In this document: positions 9,211-18,161 of the stretch, in pieces
How the letters are laid out: every line of letters starts with the position of its first letter
Position numbering within the stretch: position 1 is the stretch's first letter
NCBI GenBank assembly: GCA_026225555.1
Contig: JAMFSY010000007.1
Span: 24,933-88,932, forward strand
Direction of reading: 5' to 3'
DNA: 64,000 nucleotides
Source of the DNA: Methylacidiphilales bacterium
GTDB taxonomy: Bacteria; Verrucomicrobiota; Verrucomicrobiia; Methylacidiphilales; UBA1321
The notes under the pieces: generated by a model
Databases searched by the model: none
Told to the model about the DNA's origin: nothing
The model's input: the letters and a program-made list of their open reading frames with translations, nothing else
Translations under genes and position numbers: made by a program

Positions 9211-9957
9211 TCAAATCAATGCCTGGGACATCGGGCGCATCTGGACTTCGATAATGCGTGAACCGGGCGACTGGGTGCAGGCCAGCAACACGACTTCCGC
9301 CACGTCACTTGCTTCCAGCATTTCGGATTTTTCGACACCCTCCACCGTGCGGCCTTTGCCGATGGCAAATTCGGTTTTCACTCCGCCCGGACAGATCACG
9401 CCGACTTTGATCCCGCGCGTGCGAAGTTCTTTGTCCAGGGCCTGGGCAAAGCCGACCTGGGCGAACTTGGTCGCACAATAAACCGCTTCTCCTCCAATGC
9501 CGTATTTGCCCGCGATGGAGGAGATCATGAGCACCGTTCCAGCGCCCCGCGCGATCATGACCGGAACGGCATGTCGCGTGAAAAGAAAGGTGGAGCGCAT
9601 GTTGGTATCCATCATCTCGTCGTAATCCTCCACGCGCGTTTCGACCAATTCCTTGTAATTTCCGATGCCGGCGTTGTTGATCAGGATGTCCACTTTTCCG
9701 AAGGACTTGATCGCGGTCTCAATCACTTTGCTGGCGGTCGATTCCTGGCGGGCATCCCCGACCACAAACTCGGCGCGCGAGCCCAGCGCCTGGACTTCCG
9801 CCCGCAGATTTTCCAGCCGATCCGGCCGCCGGGCCGTGAGGATGAGATGCGCTCCTTCACGGGCCAAAGCGCGGGCGGATTCCTGGCCAATGCCAGAACT
9901 TGCGCCGGTGATGACGGCCACTTTGCCGATTAACTTTCCTTGGTTTTCGTTTTTCAT
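9211..9957 (-). CDS. Short-chain dehydrogenase/reductase (SDR)
   Basis: 248 residues from the ATG at 9957, a classical SDR length. Cofactor motif TGASSGIG (residues 17-24), NNAGIGN, catalytic Ser in MISSIAG and the Tyr-x3-Lys pair in YCATK are all intact, so it should be an active NAD(P)-dependent oxidoreductase. The Arg after the second strand (LTARRPDRL) suggests NADPH. An in-frame TTG at 9975 would add six residues. The MFS gene ends 18 bases upstream, so the two are likely one transcript. The substrate is unknown. Confidence 0.94.
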   Translation of the reverse strand: MKNENQGKLIGKVAVITGASSGIGQESARALAREGAHLILTARRPDRLENLRAEVQALGSRAEFVVGDARQESTASKVIETAIKSFGKVDILINNAGIGNYKELVETRVEDYDEMMDTNMRSTFLFTRHAVPVMIARGAGTVLMISSIAGKYGIGGEAVYCATKFAQVGFAQALDKELRTRGIKVGVICPGGVKTEFAIGKGRTVEGVEKSEMLEASDVAEVVLLACTQSPGSRIIEVQMRPMSQALI

Positions 9958-9975
9958 AATCGTTTTTTCAATCAA

Positions 9976-11223
9976 TCAGGATTCCGGAATGAGAGGATCC
10001 TCGATGGGATCGAAGGAAGGCTTTCCTTGTTTCGAGCCGGTAAAAAGAACCACGAGACCCGTCGCGGAAAGGGCCGCGCCCAAAGTCCAGACTCCCGTCC
10101 AGTGCCAACGGTCCCACGCATAGGCGCCGATAGTCGAACCCAGCGCGCCTCCGACGAAATAGGAGACCATATAGATGGAGGTGAATCGGTTTCGAAAGGC
10201 GGGCGCCAGACTCATGACCCGCGCTTGATTGGAAATGTGATTGGCCTGCGCGCCCGCATCCATGGCGAAGACTCCCAGCGCGAGCCAGATCAGAGAGACG
10301 TGGGCCAGGCCCATGATGAGAAAGGAAAGAACCATGACCGTCAGCGCCAATCCATTGACCGTGCGGACGCCCAGCCGATCCGAGAAATGCCCGGCGAACG
10401 GAGCCACCAGCGCGCCCGCAATCGCGACCAGACCGAAAAGCCCCACCATACCTCCGCCATAATGCTCCGGCCGGTTGGCCAGATAAAACGCGAGTGTCGT
10501 CCAAAAGACGCTAAAGGCCCCGAAGCTTAAAGCTCCGAGCAGCGCCGAGGAACGAAGGAGAGGCTCGCGCGCCAAAAGAGCAGGCAGAGAGGCGAGGAGC
10601 CGGAAGTAAGAAAGGCGTTCCCGGTGATGCGGCAGGCGAGGGAGATAAAGGAACAGCAAAAGACCCGTCAACAGCGTCAAACCCGCGCCAAATTGGAAGA
10701 CCGCGCGCCAGCCAAACCAGGCTCCGAAAAATCCCGCCGCGCTACGGGAAAAAAGAATGCCTACCAGCAGCCCCGACATCACGGTGCCCACGATCCGTCC
10801 CCGGCTTCCCGGCGAGGCAAAACCGGCGGCATAGGCCACCGCGAGGATGGGAGTGACCCCGGTCAGGCCGACCAGATAACTGCTGAAAATCGCGGACGAA
10901 AGCGTGGGAGCAAAAGCGATTCCCAGCATGAGGAACGCCGTGGCGACTGTGGTCAATACCAGCAATCCGCGACGTTCCACGCTATCGCCGAGTGGAACCA
11001 AAAAGAAGAGGCCGCTCGCGTAACCCAACTGGGTCGCCGCCGCCAGAGAGCCCGTCGCCGAGGGAGCGGCATGAAACTCCTGGCCGATTTCCGGCAGCAG
11101 AGACTGGTTGTAATAAATATTGGCGACGGTCAGTCCGGCGGAGGCCGTGAGCAGCCAGATGACTCCCGGGCTCAGGAGTGGCGTCTCGCTCTCGGGATGA
11201 AGCAAAGGTTGGACGGAGGCCAT
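9976..11223 (-). CDS. MFS transporter (drug/sugar efflux type)
   Basis: 415 residues with about 12 predicted membrane helices. The MFS loop 2-3 signature is seen as PLGDSVERRGLL, and the second-half equivalent as HFSDRLGVRTVN. The N-terminal half contains ANIYYNQSLLPEIG, common in AraJ/YtbD-like efflux permeases. It probably exports small toxic compounds by proton antiport across the inner membrane. It lies 59 bases downstream of an AraC-type regulator and upstream of redox enzymes, which fits a detoxification operon. Confidence 0.92.
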   Translation of the reverse strand: MASVQPLLHPESETPLLSPGVIWLLTASAGLTVANIYYNQSLLPEIGQEFHAAPSATGSLAAATQLGYASGLFFLVPLGDSVERRGLLVLTTVATAFLMLGIAFAPTLSSAIFSSYLVGLTGVTPILAVAYAAGFASPGSRGRIVGTVMSGLLVGILFSRSAAGFFGAWFGWRAVFQFGAGLTLLTGLLLFLYLPRLPHHRERLSYFRLLASLPALLAREPLLRSSALLGALSFGAFSVFWTTLAFYLANRPEHYGGGMVGLFGLVAIAGALVAPFAGHFSDRLGVRTVNGLALTVMVLSFLIMGLAHVSLIWLALGVFAMDAGAQANHISNQARVMSLAPAFRNRFTSIYMVSYFVGGALGSTIGAYAWDRWHWTGVWTLGAALSATGLVVLFTGSKQGKPSFDPIEDPLIPES

Positions 11224-11282
11224 GCCCTAACCATTCCATTGCTGGCGGAGTAGGCAAAGTTCTGAAAAGGGTATTCCGGGGA

Positions 11283-12182
11283 TCAACTTGGGTACTTTTC
11301 CAGGAACCAGTCCCGAAATTCGCCAGGACTTGTGCCGGTGCTCCGGCGGAAAAAGCGGCTGAAGTAGGAGGGATCCTCGAATTGGAGCGAGATGGCAATT
11401 TCGGCGACATTCAAGGAGGAATGGACGAGCAGCCGCTGGGCCTCGAGCAGCAGGCGGTCCCGGATGAGTTCACCTGCCGTCCGCCCGGAATGATGCAGCA
11501 CCGCCTCGCTCAAATGGCCGGAGGTGACTTTGAGAAGCTTCGCGTAATCGGAGACCGAGCGCAGGTGGCAAAAATGCGTTTCCAGGGCCATGCGAAACTG
11601 GTGAACGATGGCCTGGGTTCGCCGCGTCGCCACCGGACTCTCCGGCTTGGCTCGCCGATAAAATCGGGCCGCGGTCAGGAGCAGAAGATGAAAACGCAAC
11701 CGCAACATTTCTTCCCGGTCTTCCTCTCGGGCGGCCGCTTCGGCGGCGAGATCGTTCCAGAGCGCATCCATTTGGTTTGCCTCTATTGGCGGAACACTCA
11801 GGAGCGGCGGTCCCTCGGTCGAATACCAAAATGGAAGACGAAGCAGGGAACTGGGTGGCGGTTCCGCGCCGTCGTAAAAAGCCTGCGTAAAGCAGGCCAT
11901 CGGACCTTCCAAAGCCGGCTCCGGCACCCACGAATGGACCTGTCCCGGACTGACGAAAACCAAGGTCGGCGAGACAATGGAATAATCCTGAAAATCGGAG
12001 AAAAAGTGTCCGCGACCGTTGAGCCAGAAAACTTCGTGGAAATCGTGCCGGTGCAGACGAAGCCGCTTCGGCACGCGCCGGGTCGAATCCTCAAAGCGAC
12101 CAATAAAAAACGGCGCGCCCTGAGCCGCTTCGGGCCCATATTCGAGAAGGGGATAGACCGGAATTTTTCGGGGCTGGGGCAT
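11283..12182 (-). CDS. AraC-family transcriptional regulator
   Basis: 299 residues. The N-terminal half is a cupin-like ligand-binding domain (RLHRHDFHEVFWLNGRG, PTLVFVSPGQVHSW). The C-terminal 100 residues carry two helix-turn-helix motifs: SVSDYAKLLKVTSGHLSEAV and NVAEIAISLQFEDPSYFSRFF, followed by GTSPGEFR, the AraC signature end. It is the first gene of a minus-strand run of transporter and redox genes and so is the likely regulator of that run. A perfect 18-base palindrome lies about 54 bases upstream of its start (12236-12253). Confidence 0.93.
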   Translation of the reverse strand: MPQPRKIPVYPLLEYGPEAAQGAPFFIGRFEDSTRRVPKRLRLHRHDFHEVFWLNGRGHFFSDFQDYSIVSPTLVFVSPGQVHSWVPEPALEGPMACFTQAFYDGAEPPPSSLLRLPFWYSTEGPPLLSVPPIEANQMDALWNDLAAEAAAREEDREEMLRLRFHLLLLTAARFYRRAKPESPVATRRTQAIVHQFRMALETHFCHLRSVSDYAKLLKVTSGHLSEAVLHHSGRTAGELIRDRLLLEAQRLLVHSSLNVAEIAISLQFEDPSYFSRFFRRSTGTSPGEFRDWFLEKYPS

Positions 12183-12235
12183 TTTCTTTTAAAGAATCCC
12201 AACGCTCGGATCTTTAAATAAGCTTATCATATTCG

Positions 12236-12253
12236 GGTCGTTTGGAAACGACC
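12236..12253 (-). terminator. Hairpin between tetR and the AraC gene
   Basis: GGTCGTTT and AAACGACC form a perfect 8-bp inverted repeat with a 2-base centre (in RNA, a 7-bp stem with a 4-base loop). It follows the tetR stop codon by about 33 bases and precedes the AraC start by 54. No clear U-run follows on the minus strand, so it may be a weak terminator for tetR or an operator for the AraC gene. Confidence 0.45.
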
Positions 12254-12285
12254 TGTTGCTGACGTCGGGCTGCGTGAGGAGCGCT

Positions 12286-12945
12286 CTATCTTTTTTGGGC
12301 GAGATACCCTTCGATGAGAAGGGTCAGTGCTTCGCCGAGGCTTTCCTCGATATCTCTGGGGGGCGCACATTTCTTCGACTGATTCGAAGGCTTGGGTTTC
12401 TCCGCCATTTCGGAAAGACCAAAGAAAAGGGCCCAGGAATATCTCATCATTTTCTCACCTTCGCCGGGGCGCAACTTGGGCAGCCTTCCAACGATAATTC
12501 TATCGGTCTCTTTGATGAGGGGCGTTATTTTTTGCTGAAATTCCTCATGGGCGCGACCGGAATCTTCGGAGAGACTTTTAAGCAGCCGGATCAATCGCTG
12601 GGAAGTGGCGCTATTTTTCAAGGAATCGCGAATGGCGCCCGCCATTTTTGGGGCGGTGACCGGTTCGGAGAGTTTGTTGAGCCGGGACATCACATCGATC
12701 AGCATCTTCTCTATCACCTCTCCCAGGAGCGTCATTAAAATGGCGCTCTTGTTATTGAAATAGAGATAAACGGTTCCCTTCGCCAGGCCCGCCCGCCGCG
12801 CCAGCGCACTGATGGTAAAGTCCTTGGCCGAACTGATCACGGCCAGTTCCGCCGCGGCTGCTTCCAGGATCAATTGCCTCCGCTCGTCCTTTTGTTCCGG
12901 ACGATCGGCGCGCTTGTAGGTTGCGCGTGCTTTTTGCCGAGCCAT
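12286..12945 (-). CDS. TetR-family transcriptional repressor
   Basis: 219 residues from the ATG at 12945. The N-terminal TetR DNA-binding domain is clear: DERRQLILEAAAAE, then the helix-turn-helix ISALARRAGLAKGTVYLYF (about residues 45-63). The C-terminal part is the variable ligand and dimer domain. An in-frame upstream start at 13011 would fall inside an operator palindrome, so it was rejected. It is divergent from the outer-membrane protein, desaturase and lpxD genes, and two identical-core palindromes lie between them, so it probably represses itself and those genes. The ligand is unknown; the desaturase next door hints at a lipid or fatty-acid signal. Confidence 0.93.
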   Translation of the reverse strand: MARQKARATYKRADRPEQKDERRQLILEAAAAELAVISSAKDFTISALARRAGLAKGTVYLYFNNKSAILMTLLGEVIEKMLIDVMSRLNKLSEPVTAPKMAGAIRDSLKNSATSQRLIRLLKSLSEDSGRAHEEFQQKITPLIKETDRIIVGRLPKLRPGEGEKMMRYSWALFFGLSEMAEKPKPSNQSKKCAPPRDIEESLGEALTLLIEGYLAQKR

Positions 12946-12995
12946 GAGCAGGAAGCTATTGCCATCATCGCCTCTAGTCGATGCAAAACCTTGAT

Positions 12996-13012
12996 AATGA
13001 CCGATGGTCATT
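12996..13012. promoter_or_regulatory. TetR operator 1
   Basis: AATGACCGATGGTCATT is a perfect 7-bp inverted repeat around a 3-base centre. It is 51 bases upstream of the tetR ATG. Its core, ATGACC-N3-GGTCAT, recurs at 13052-13066. Symmetric sites of this kind are typical for TetR dimers. Confidence 0.75.
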
Positions 13013-13051
13013 AGGAGTTGACTTCAAGGCGCTGCTGCCTACCGTCAGCTA

Positions 13052-13066
13052 ATGACCATCGGTCAT
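13052..13066. promoter_or_regulatory. TetR operator 2
   Basis: ATGACCATCGGTCAT, the exact reverse complement of the core of operator 1. The centres are 55 bases apart. It ends 29 bases before the ATG of the outer-membrane protein gene at 13096, a position suited to blocking its promoter. Confidence 0.75.
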
Positions 13067-13095
13067 CTACAGGCCCAAAACGGAAATCGAGCTTT

Positions 13096-14079
13096 ATGAA
13101 AACAACTTCCCTCTATCGGCTGCTGCTCTTCGCGAAAATCGCGCTCTTCCTCGCAGTCGTGAACCTTTTCGGAGACGATCAGGGCCCGCTCACGCCGCCG
13201 ACTTCGTCGGATGGGATAACGGTGGACCAGAAGGACTACCGCGGTGTTTCCATGAAGACTCCGAGCCTCTCGATCCGGGAGGACGTGAACCTTGATTACA
13301 CTTATGTCGGCGACGCCGATCTCAAGTCGGGCGCGACCGGCCACATGGGCGAGCAGACGGCGCAGTTTGGCTATGGCTTGAAAGTTCCCATCAGCGAAAA
13401 CCTCTCCTTCCAATGGAGAATCAATTACAACCGGCTCGATTTCAGTCAGCCCGCCGGTTCTCCCTTGCCTGATAATCTTCAAACCCTTTCCACCAGCCTG
13501 GGCGCGGCATATAAGCTTTCGAGCGAGTGGGCCCTCTTCGGGGCGGTGATACCCCGGCTCGAACTGATCGATAATTGGAATCAGATTGAATCCCAGGAAT
13601 TCCAGTTGGGCGGGGCCTTGGGCGCCACCTATGATCCCAATCCCCACTTGTCCCTTCGCTTTGGTGTGGCGGTCAACCCCGGCGCCATTGGCACTCCGGT
13701 GCTGCCGGTCCTTGGCCTTCGCTGGCAATTTGCCGAACCATGGACTCTTCAATTTGGATTTCCTCGAACCGCCATCGACTATCAGCTTCTGCCCAATCTT
13801 CGACTCTCCCCCCTTGAGATCGGTTTCAACGGCGGCTCCTTCCACACCGGCAAGAGCTATGGGGGCTCGGTCGGGATGGCTCAATTGAACGATCGAAAGC
13901 TGGACTACAACGAAATTCGGGTGGGCGCAGGCGCGGATTACGCGGTGATGAAGAACATCCACGTGGGGTTAACCGCCGGTGCCGTGGTTTATCGCGAATT
14001 CGATTTCAAGGATGCGAGTTACAGCCCGAAGGCTGAGCCCGCTCCTTATGTGCAACTCGGCGTCAAAGTCGGGTTCTGA
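13096..14079 (+). CDS. Outer-membrane beta-barrel protein (DUF6268-like)
   Basis: 327 residues from the ATG at 13096, chosen because it begins a signal peptide (MKTTSLYRLLLFAKIALFLAV) and because earlier codons run through the TetR operator. The mature part is made of repeated amphipathic strands (FGYGLKVPISENLSFQWRINYNRLDF, LSLRFGVAVNPG, APYVQLGVKVGF) and ends in Phe, as outer-membrane barrels do. It resembles a family of predicted barrel proteins of unknown role found in Planctomycetes and Verrucomicrobia; that placing is from memory of sequence style. It is probably repressed by the divergent TetR protein and could be a channel for a lipid-like compound. Confidence 0.78.
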   Translation: MKTTSLYRLLLFAKIALFLAVVNLFGDDQGPLTPPTSSDGITVDQKDYRGVSMKTPSLSIREDVNLDYTYVGDADLKSGATGHMGEQTAQFGYGLKVPISENLSFQWRINYNRLDFSQPAGSPLPDNLQTLSTSLGAAYKLSSEWALFGAVIPRLELIDNWNQIESQEFQLGGALGATYDPNPHLSLRFGVAVNPGAIGTPVLPVLGLRWQFAEPWTLQFGFPRTAIDYQLLPNLRLSPLEIGFNGGSFHTGKSYGGSVGMAQLNDRKLDYNEIRVGAGADYAVMKNIHVGLTAGAVVYREFDFKDASYSPKAEPAPYVQLGVKVGF

Positions 14080-14161
14080 AATCGTGGCTATTTGGTGAAA
14101 TAAGGGTAGGGTGGAATCTATTACTGCGCGCGCCTGTATTCGTTCGATTTCGAAAAGCACG

Positions 14162-15175
14162 ATGAAAGAGGCGGCTCGTCCGGCTGCAGTCGACTCGGGA
14201 ATCGAGCTAAAAACAGGCAAGGACCTTATTTCGGCAACCAAGCCTTACGCGGTGGACCATGCCCTGACGAGTTGGTGGCATGTTCTTTCCACGGGCACGC
14301 TTTTGCTTTTGGCGCTCATGGCGACGTTCTTGAATCTTCCCTTCGCGGCCAAGCTGACTTTCAGCATCTTCGCGGGGCTGCTCTTGCTGCGATTATTCGT
14401 CATCTACCACGATCAGCAGCACCACGCCATCCTGTCGAAATCGCGGGTGGTGGGTCTTCTGATGCGCGGGTTTGGAATTTTCGCGCTGAGCCCCAGTTGC
14501 ATCTGGACTAGCTCGCACAATCATCATCACAAGCACAACTCCAAGATCAAGGGAGCCCACATCGGATCGTTTCCGATCATGACCAAGGCTCAATATTTGA
14601 AATCGTCGAGCATGACCAGGTTCGCCTATCTCTGCGCGCGGCATCCTTTGACCATCCTCTTCGGTTACGTCACCGTTTTTCTTTACGGAATGTGCCTCAA
14701 ACCGTTTCTCACCAAGCCGCGGGAACATTTCGACTGCCTCCTTGCGCTGGTCTTGCACGCCGGGATCGGCCTGGCGCTGATCCACTTCTTTGGCTGGCAG
14801 GCTTGGGTGCTCGCCCAAATCATCCCTCACTTCATTACCTACGCGATTGGCACTTATCTATTTTACGCCCAGCACAATTTTCCCGGCGTCTCCTTTTACG
14901 ATAAGGCTGGCTGGACCTACGAAAAGGCGGCGTTGGAATCCTCCAGCTACATGAAGATGGGCCCAATCATGGCCTGGTTCACCGGCAATATCGGATATCA
15001 CCACATCCATCACCTGAATGCGCGCATTCCCTTTTATCGATTGCCGGAAGTGCAGAGAGAAATGCCGGAAGTGCGGCATCCCAAAACGACTTCGCTGAAT
15101 CCTTTTGAAATGAGACGATGCCTCCAGCTGAAAGTTTGGGATGTGGAGGCGCAGCGAATGGTTGGCCTTCCCTGA
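14162..15175 (+). CDS. Membrane fatty-acid desaturase
   Basis: 337 residues from the ATG at 14162; a GTG at 14111 would add 17 unlikely residues. All three histidine boxes of the di-iron desaturase family are present: HDQQHH (83-88), HNHHH (119-123) and HHIHH (280-284), together with QHN in YAQHNFPG. Hydrophobic segments at about 38-62, 65-82 and two later pairs fit the four-helix membrane topology. It would introduce a double bond into acyl chains of membrane lipids, or hydroxylate a related lipid. It lies 82 bases after the outer-membrane protein gene and 54 before lpxD on the same strand, so an envelope-lipid operon under TetR control is plausible. Confidence 0.93.
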   Translation: MKEAARPAAVDSGIELKTGKDLISATKPYAVDHALTSWWHVLSTGTLLLLALMATFLNLPFAAKLTFSIFAGLLLLRLFVIYHDQQHHAILSKSRVVGLLMRGFGIFALSPSCIWTSSHNHHHKHNSKIKGAHIGSFPIMTKAQYLKSSSMTRFAYLCARHPLTILFGYVTVFLYGMCLKPFLTKPREHFDCLLALVLHAGIGLALIHFFGWQAWVLAQIIPHFITYAIGTYLFYAQHNFPGVSFYDKAGWTYEKAALESSSYMKMGPIMAWFTGNIGYHHIHHLNARIPFYRLPEVQREMPEVRHPKTTSLNPFEMRRCLQLKVWDVEAQRMVGLP

Positions 15176-15229
15176 CGGAGCTCCTTTTGGCTCCCACTGC
15201 TCACGCCTCCCAAGAGAACGATTACCCAT

Positions 15230-16228
15230 ATGTTTACCATTTCCGAAATTGCCAGGCTGGTGGACGGTGAAGTGATAGGAGACGGCGCGATCTCCATCAC
15301 GGGTATTGCCGCTGCCGATAGCGCGGGCGCGGGGGACCTTACTTTCGCGGAGAAAGAGAGCTACTTCGCCGCGGCGGAACAAAGCCTGGCCAGCGCGATT
15401 CTCGTGCCCGGCGACTTCAAGTCATCGCAAAAAATTCTGATCCGGGTAAAAGATCCGCGCGTTGCCCTGGCCAAGGCGCTGCCGCTCTTCTTTCCCCCGG
15501 AGCCTCGTGAACCAGGCATCCATCCGAGTTCGGTTATCCATCCCACGGCCCAGATCGATCCCACCACCCATGTCGGCCCTCATTGCATCATCGAATCCGG
15601 AGTGCGATTGGGACAGCGCACCGTGCTCATGGGAAATAATTCCGTGGGACGTGACACTAAAATCGGCGATGACGTCGTTCTGCATCCCAACGTGGTGATT
15701 TATGCCAAAAGTCAGATCGGCCATCGAGTCGCCATTCATGCCGGAACAGTGATCGGCTCGGATGGATACGGATATGTATTTGACCAGGGCCGCCACCGCA
15801 AAATGCTTCAGATTGGCCAGGTGATCATCGGGGATGACGTGGAGATCGGAGCCAATACCGCCATCGATCGCGGGGCCCTTGGTTCCACGATCATCGGTAA
15901 GGGCACGAAGATCGATAACCTCGTGCACATCGCGCATAATGTGGTGATCGGAGATCATTGCCTCGTCATGGGACAGGTCGGATTTGCCGGCAGCACGCAC
16001 CTGGGAAACTATGTCGTGGTCGCCTCGCAATCAGGTATCGCCGGGCACCTGAAAATCGGAAACCAGGCCACCATCGGCGCGAAATCCGGCGTGATGCGCG
16101 ACATTCCCGACGGCGAGACCGTGCTGGGCTACCCCGCCGCACCGGATAAACAGGCAAAACGCCAATGGATCGCCATGGCGAAACTGCCCGAGGTCATTCG
16201 GCGACTAAGAATTTTGGAGAGTCGGTAA
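15230..16228 (+). CDS. lpxD: UDP-3-O-(3-hydroxyacyl)glucosamine N-acyltransferase LpxD
   Basis: 332 residues. It performs the third step of lipid A synthesis, adding the second 3-hydroxyacyl chain to UDP-3-O-acyl-glucosamine. Seen: an N-terminal uridine-binding domain (residues 1-95), a left-handed beta-helix of hexapeptide repeats (about 100-280) and the catalytic His236 in LVHIAHNVVI. SDGYGYVFD is the family's conserved loop, and a C-terminal helical tail (about 305-332) is present. It is separated from the usual lpxA/fabZ cluster and stands next to a desaturase. In genomes of this type, extra lpxD copies occur, so another may exist elsewhere. Confidence 0.96.
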   Translation: MFTISEIARLVDGEVIGDGAISITGIAAADSAGAGDLTFAEKESYFAAAEQSLASAILVPGDFKSSQKILIRVKDPRVALAKALPLFFPPEPREPGIHPSSVIHPTAQIDPTTHVGPHCIIESGVRLGQRTVLMGNNSVGRDTKIGDDVVLHPNVVIYAKSQIGHRVAIHAGTVIGSDGYGYVFDQGRHRKMLQIGQVIIGDDVEIGANTAIDRGALGSTIIGKGTKIDNLVHIAHNVVIGDHCLVMGQVGFAGSTHLGNYVVVASQSGIAGHLKIGNQATIGAKSGVMRDIPDGETVLGYPAAPDKQAKRQWIAMAKLPEVIRRLRILESR

Positions 16229-16238
16229 AATCTTCGCC

Positions 16239-17975
16239 TCAGTGCCCCGCGTACGCGACGCGCCAGATGGTGCCGTTGCCGTCTTCGCTGATGAGCAGGG
16301 CTCCATCATGGGCGACGGCCACGCCGACGGGCCGGCCCCAGACGCTGCGCTCGTCCACCACGAAGCCGGTAAGGAAGTCATCGTACTCTCCGGTGGCGAC
16401 GCCGTGGTCGAGGCGCACGCGGATGACTTTATAGCCGGTGCGCGAATTGCGGTTCCACGAGCCGTGCAGCGCCGCGAAAATATCGCCGTGATACTCGGCG
16501 GGGAAGGCGGCCGGACCGGTTGCCGTCGGCGGATAGAAGGTCATCTCCAAGGAAGCCGAGTGCGCCTGCAGCAGCACATCCGGGACGATCGCCTGACCCG
16601 CGAGATCGGGGCGCTCGCCGGCGTGGCGGGGATCTTCATGGTTGCCCAGGTAATACCAGGGCCAGCCGTAATAGCCGCCCTCTTTCACGTGGGTGATGTA
16701 GTCGGGCACCAGATTGTCGCCCAGGGAATCGCGCTCATTCGTGGAAGTCCACAATTCACCGGTCGTCGGGTCCACGGCAATGCCCACGCCGTTGCGAATG
16801 CCGGTGGCGAAGGTGTGGAGGGGTTGATGGCCTTCCGGATCGGTGACGAGAATGTCGGCGCGATTGGTTTCGGCGTCCCAGCCCGCGCCGCGACCGTGGA
16901 CGGCCTCCCATTGATGAGCATCGTCGACACTCTTCTTGCTCATGGTTTCGGCGACGTTGGATCCCGATCCGACCGAGATGAACATGCGCTTGCCGTCCGG
17001 AGAGAAGGCGACGTCCCGCGTGCTGTGGCCGCCGTGGCTATCGGTCAGTTTGGGTACGATGACTTGGGCGGGGCCGCTGGCTTTGAGGTCGCCATTGTGA
17101 TAGGCGAAGCGGACCACCGCGTTGTTGTTCGCCACATAAATCCACTGGGGATGAGCGCCCGGTGGATAGAAAGCGATGCCGAAGGGCCGGTCGAGATTCT
17201 CGGCGAAAATCTGATTTTCCGAGGGAGTTGCCGCTCCATCGGCGGCGCGCAGGACCCGGATGCGCTTCGCGGCGGTTTCGGCGAGGAAGATGTCGCCATT
17301 CGGGGCGAGACGGAGGACGCGCGGATTCGATAGGCCGGAGGCATATAGCTGGACGGTGAATCCCGGTGGGACGGACAAGGTGGCACCGGCTGGTTGCTTC
17401 ACCACTTTGGGGCCATTTCCAGAGGAAATCGTGCTATAGGGGGCGGGCAAATCCGCCAGCGTCAGGTGATGCTGAACGCCCGGCGCGGCATGATGCCAGT
17501 CGCCCGCATCGGTGCTCGGTGCAGTAGGCGCGGAGGCGGCTGGAGCCGCGGGGGGAGGGTTGGCCGGTGCCTTCAACGTCGAGAGATAGGCAATCAGATC
17601 GGCACGATCTTTGGCGCTGGCGACGGAAACCGGCATGGAGGTCCCGGGCACGGCTGTTCCCGGGTTGGCGAGGAAATGGTCCAAGGTCGGGGCGTCCCAA
17701 GTGAGCCCCGAGCCAGTCAGGGCTGGGGTGTAATTGAAGCCGGGATTGCTCGCGGCGCGTCGGCCCAAAAGACCCACGAGGCTGGGCCCTTGCTTTTCAA
17801 TCACGGCATCGCCGGGTCCCGAGCTATCGGCATGACAAATGGCGCAACTTTGCTGAAAGAGGACTTTTCCCTGGCCTGGGTCACCCTCCGGCGAAACCTG
17901 GGCCGCCGCGTTGCCGCTGAGGCCGATACCGGCCAAAAAAATTCCGAAGACCGAGGCGCGCGTGAGGGATTGCAT
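16239..17975 (-). CDS. Cytochrome c fused to sorbosone/glucose-type sugar dehydrogenase
   Basis: 578 residues. A signal peptide (residues 1-25, AAA-Q) exports it. A class I cytochrome c domain follows, with heme site CAICH (Cys44, Cys47, His48) and likely axial Met in GTSMPV (about 114). A Pro/Ala-rich linker (about 138-160) leads to a six-bladed propeller of the sorbosone/PQQ-dependent sugar dehydrogenase type: SGLSNPRVLRLAPNGDIFLAE, NLDRPFGIAFYP, STRDVAFSPDGKRMFISVGS, GIRNGVGIAVDPTTGELW, VKEGGYYGWPWYY, HGSWNR. It would oxidise a sugar or aldose outside the membrane and pass electrons to its own heme and on to the respiratory chain. Its end lies only 10 bases from the end of lpxD, convergent. 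Confidence 0.9.
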   Translation of the reverse strand: MQSLTRASVFGIFLAGIGLSGNAAAQVSPEGDPGQGKVLFQQSCAICHADSSGPGDAVIEKQGPSLVGLLGRRAASNPGFNYTPALTGSGLTWDAPTLDHFLANPGTAVPGTSMPVSVASAKDRADLIAYLSTLKAPANPPPAAPAASAPTAPSTDAGDWHHAAPGVQHHLTLADLPAPYSTISSGNGPKVVKQPAGATLSVPPGFTVQLYASGLSNPRVLRLAPNGDIFLAETAAKRIRVLRAADGAATPSENQIFAENLDRPFGIAFYPPGAHPQWIYVANNNAVVRFAYHNGDLKASGPAQVIVPKLTDSHGGHSTRDVAFSPDGKRMFISVGSGSNVAETMSKKSVDDAHQWEAVHGRGAGWDAETNRADILVTDPEGHQPLHTFATGIRNGVGIAVDPTTGELWTSTNERDSLGDNLVPDYITHVKEGGYYGWPWYYLGNHEDPRHAGERPDLAGQAIVPDVLLQAHSASLEMTFYPPTATGPAAFPAEYHGDIFAALHGSWNRNSRTGYKVIRVRLDHGVATGEYDDFLTGFVVDERSVWGRPVGVAVAHDGALLISEDGNGTIWRVAYAGH

Positions 17976-18161
17976 GATGAACAGGTTGATTGTTTCCCGG
18001 GACGGTGGAGCTCATTGTCGGCAACTGGGCACGGTGAAGCCCCCCTTCCGGTGAGCGGATACATTCGGGTGGAACTTCACCTAAAAATCCGCGGTGGGCA
18101 ACCGCCGATCGCTTGATCCGGGTGAAAATTTTCGGATTCCACCCTTCGCTCCCGCCGCTGG

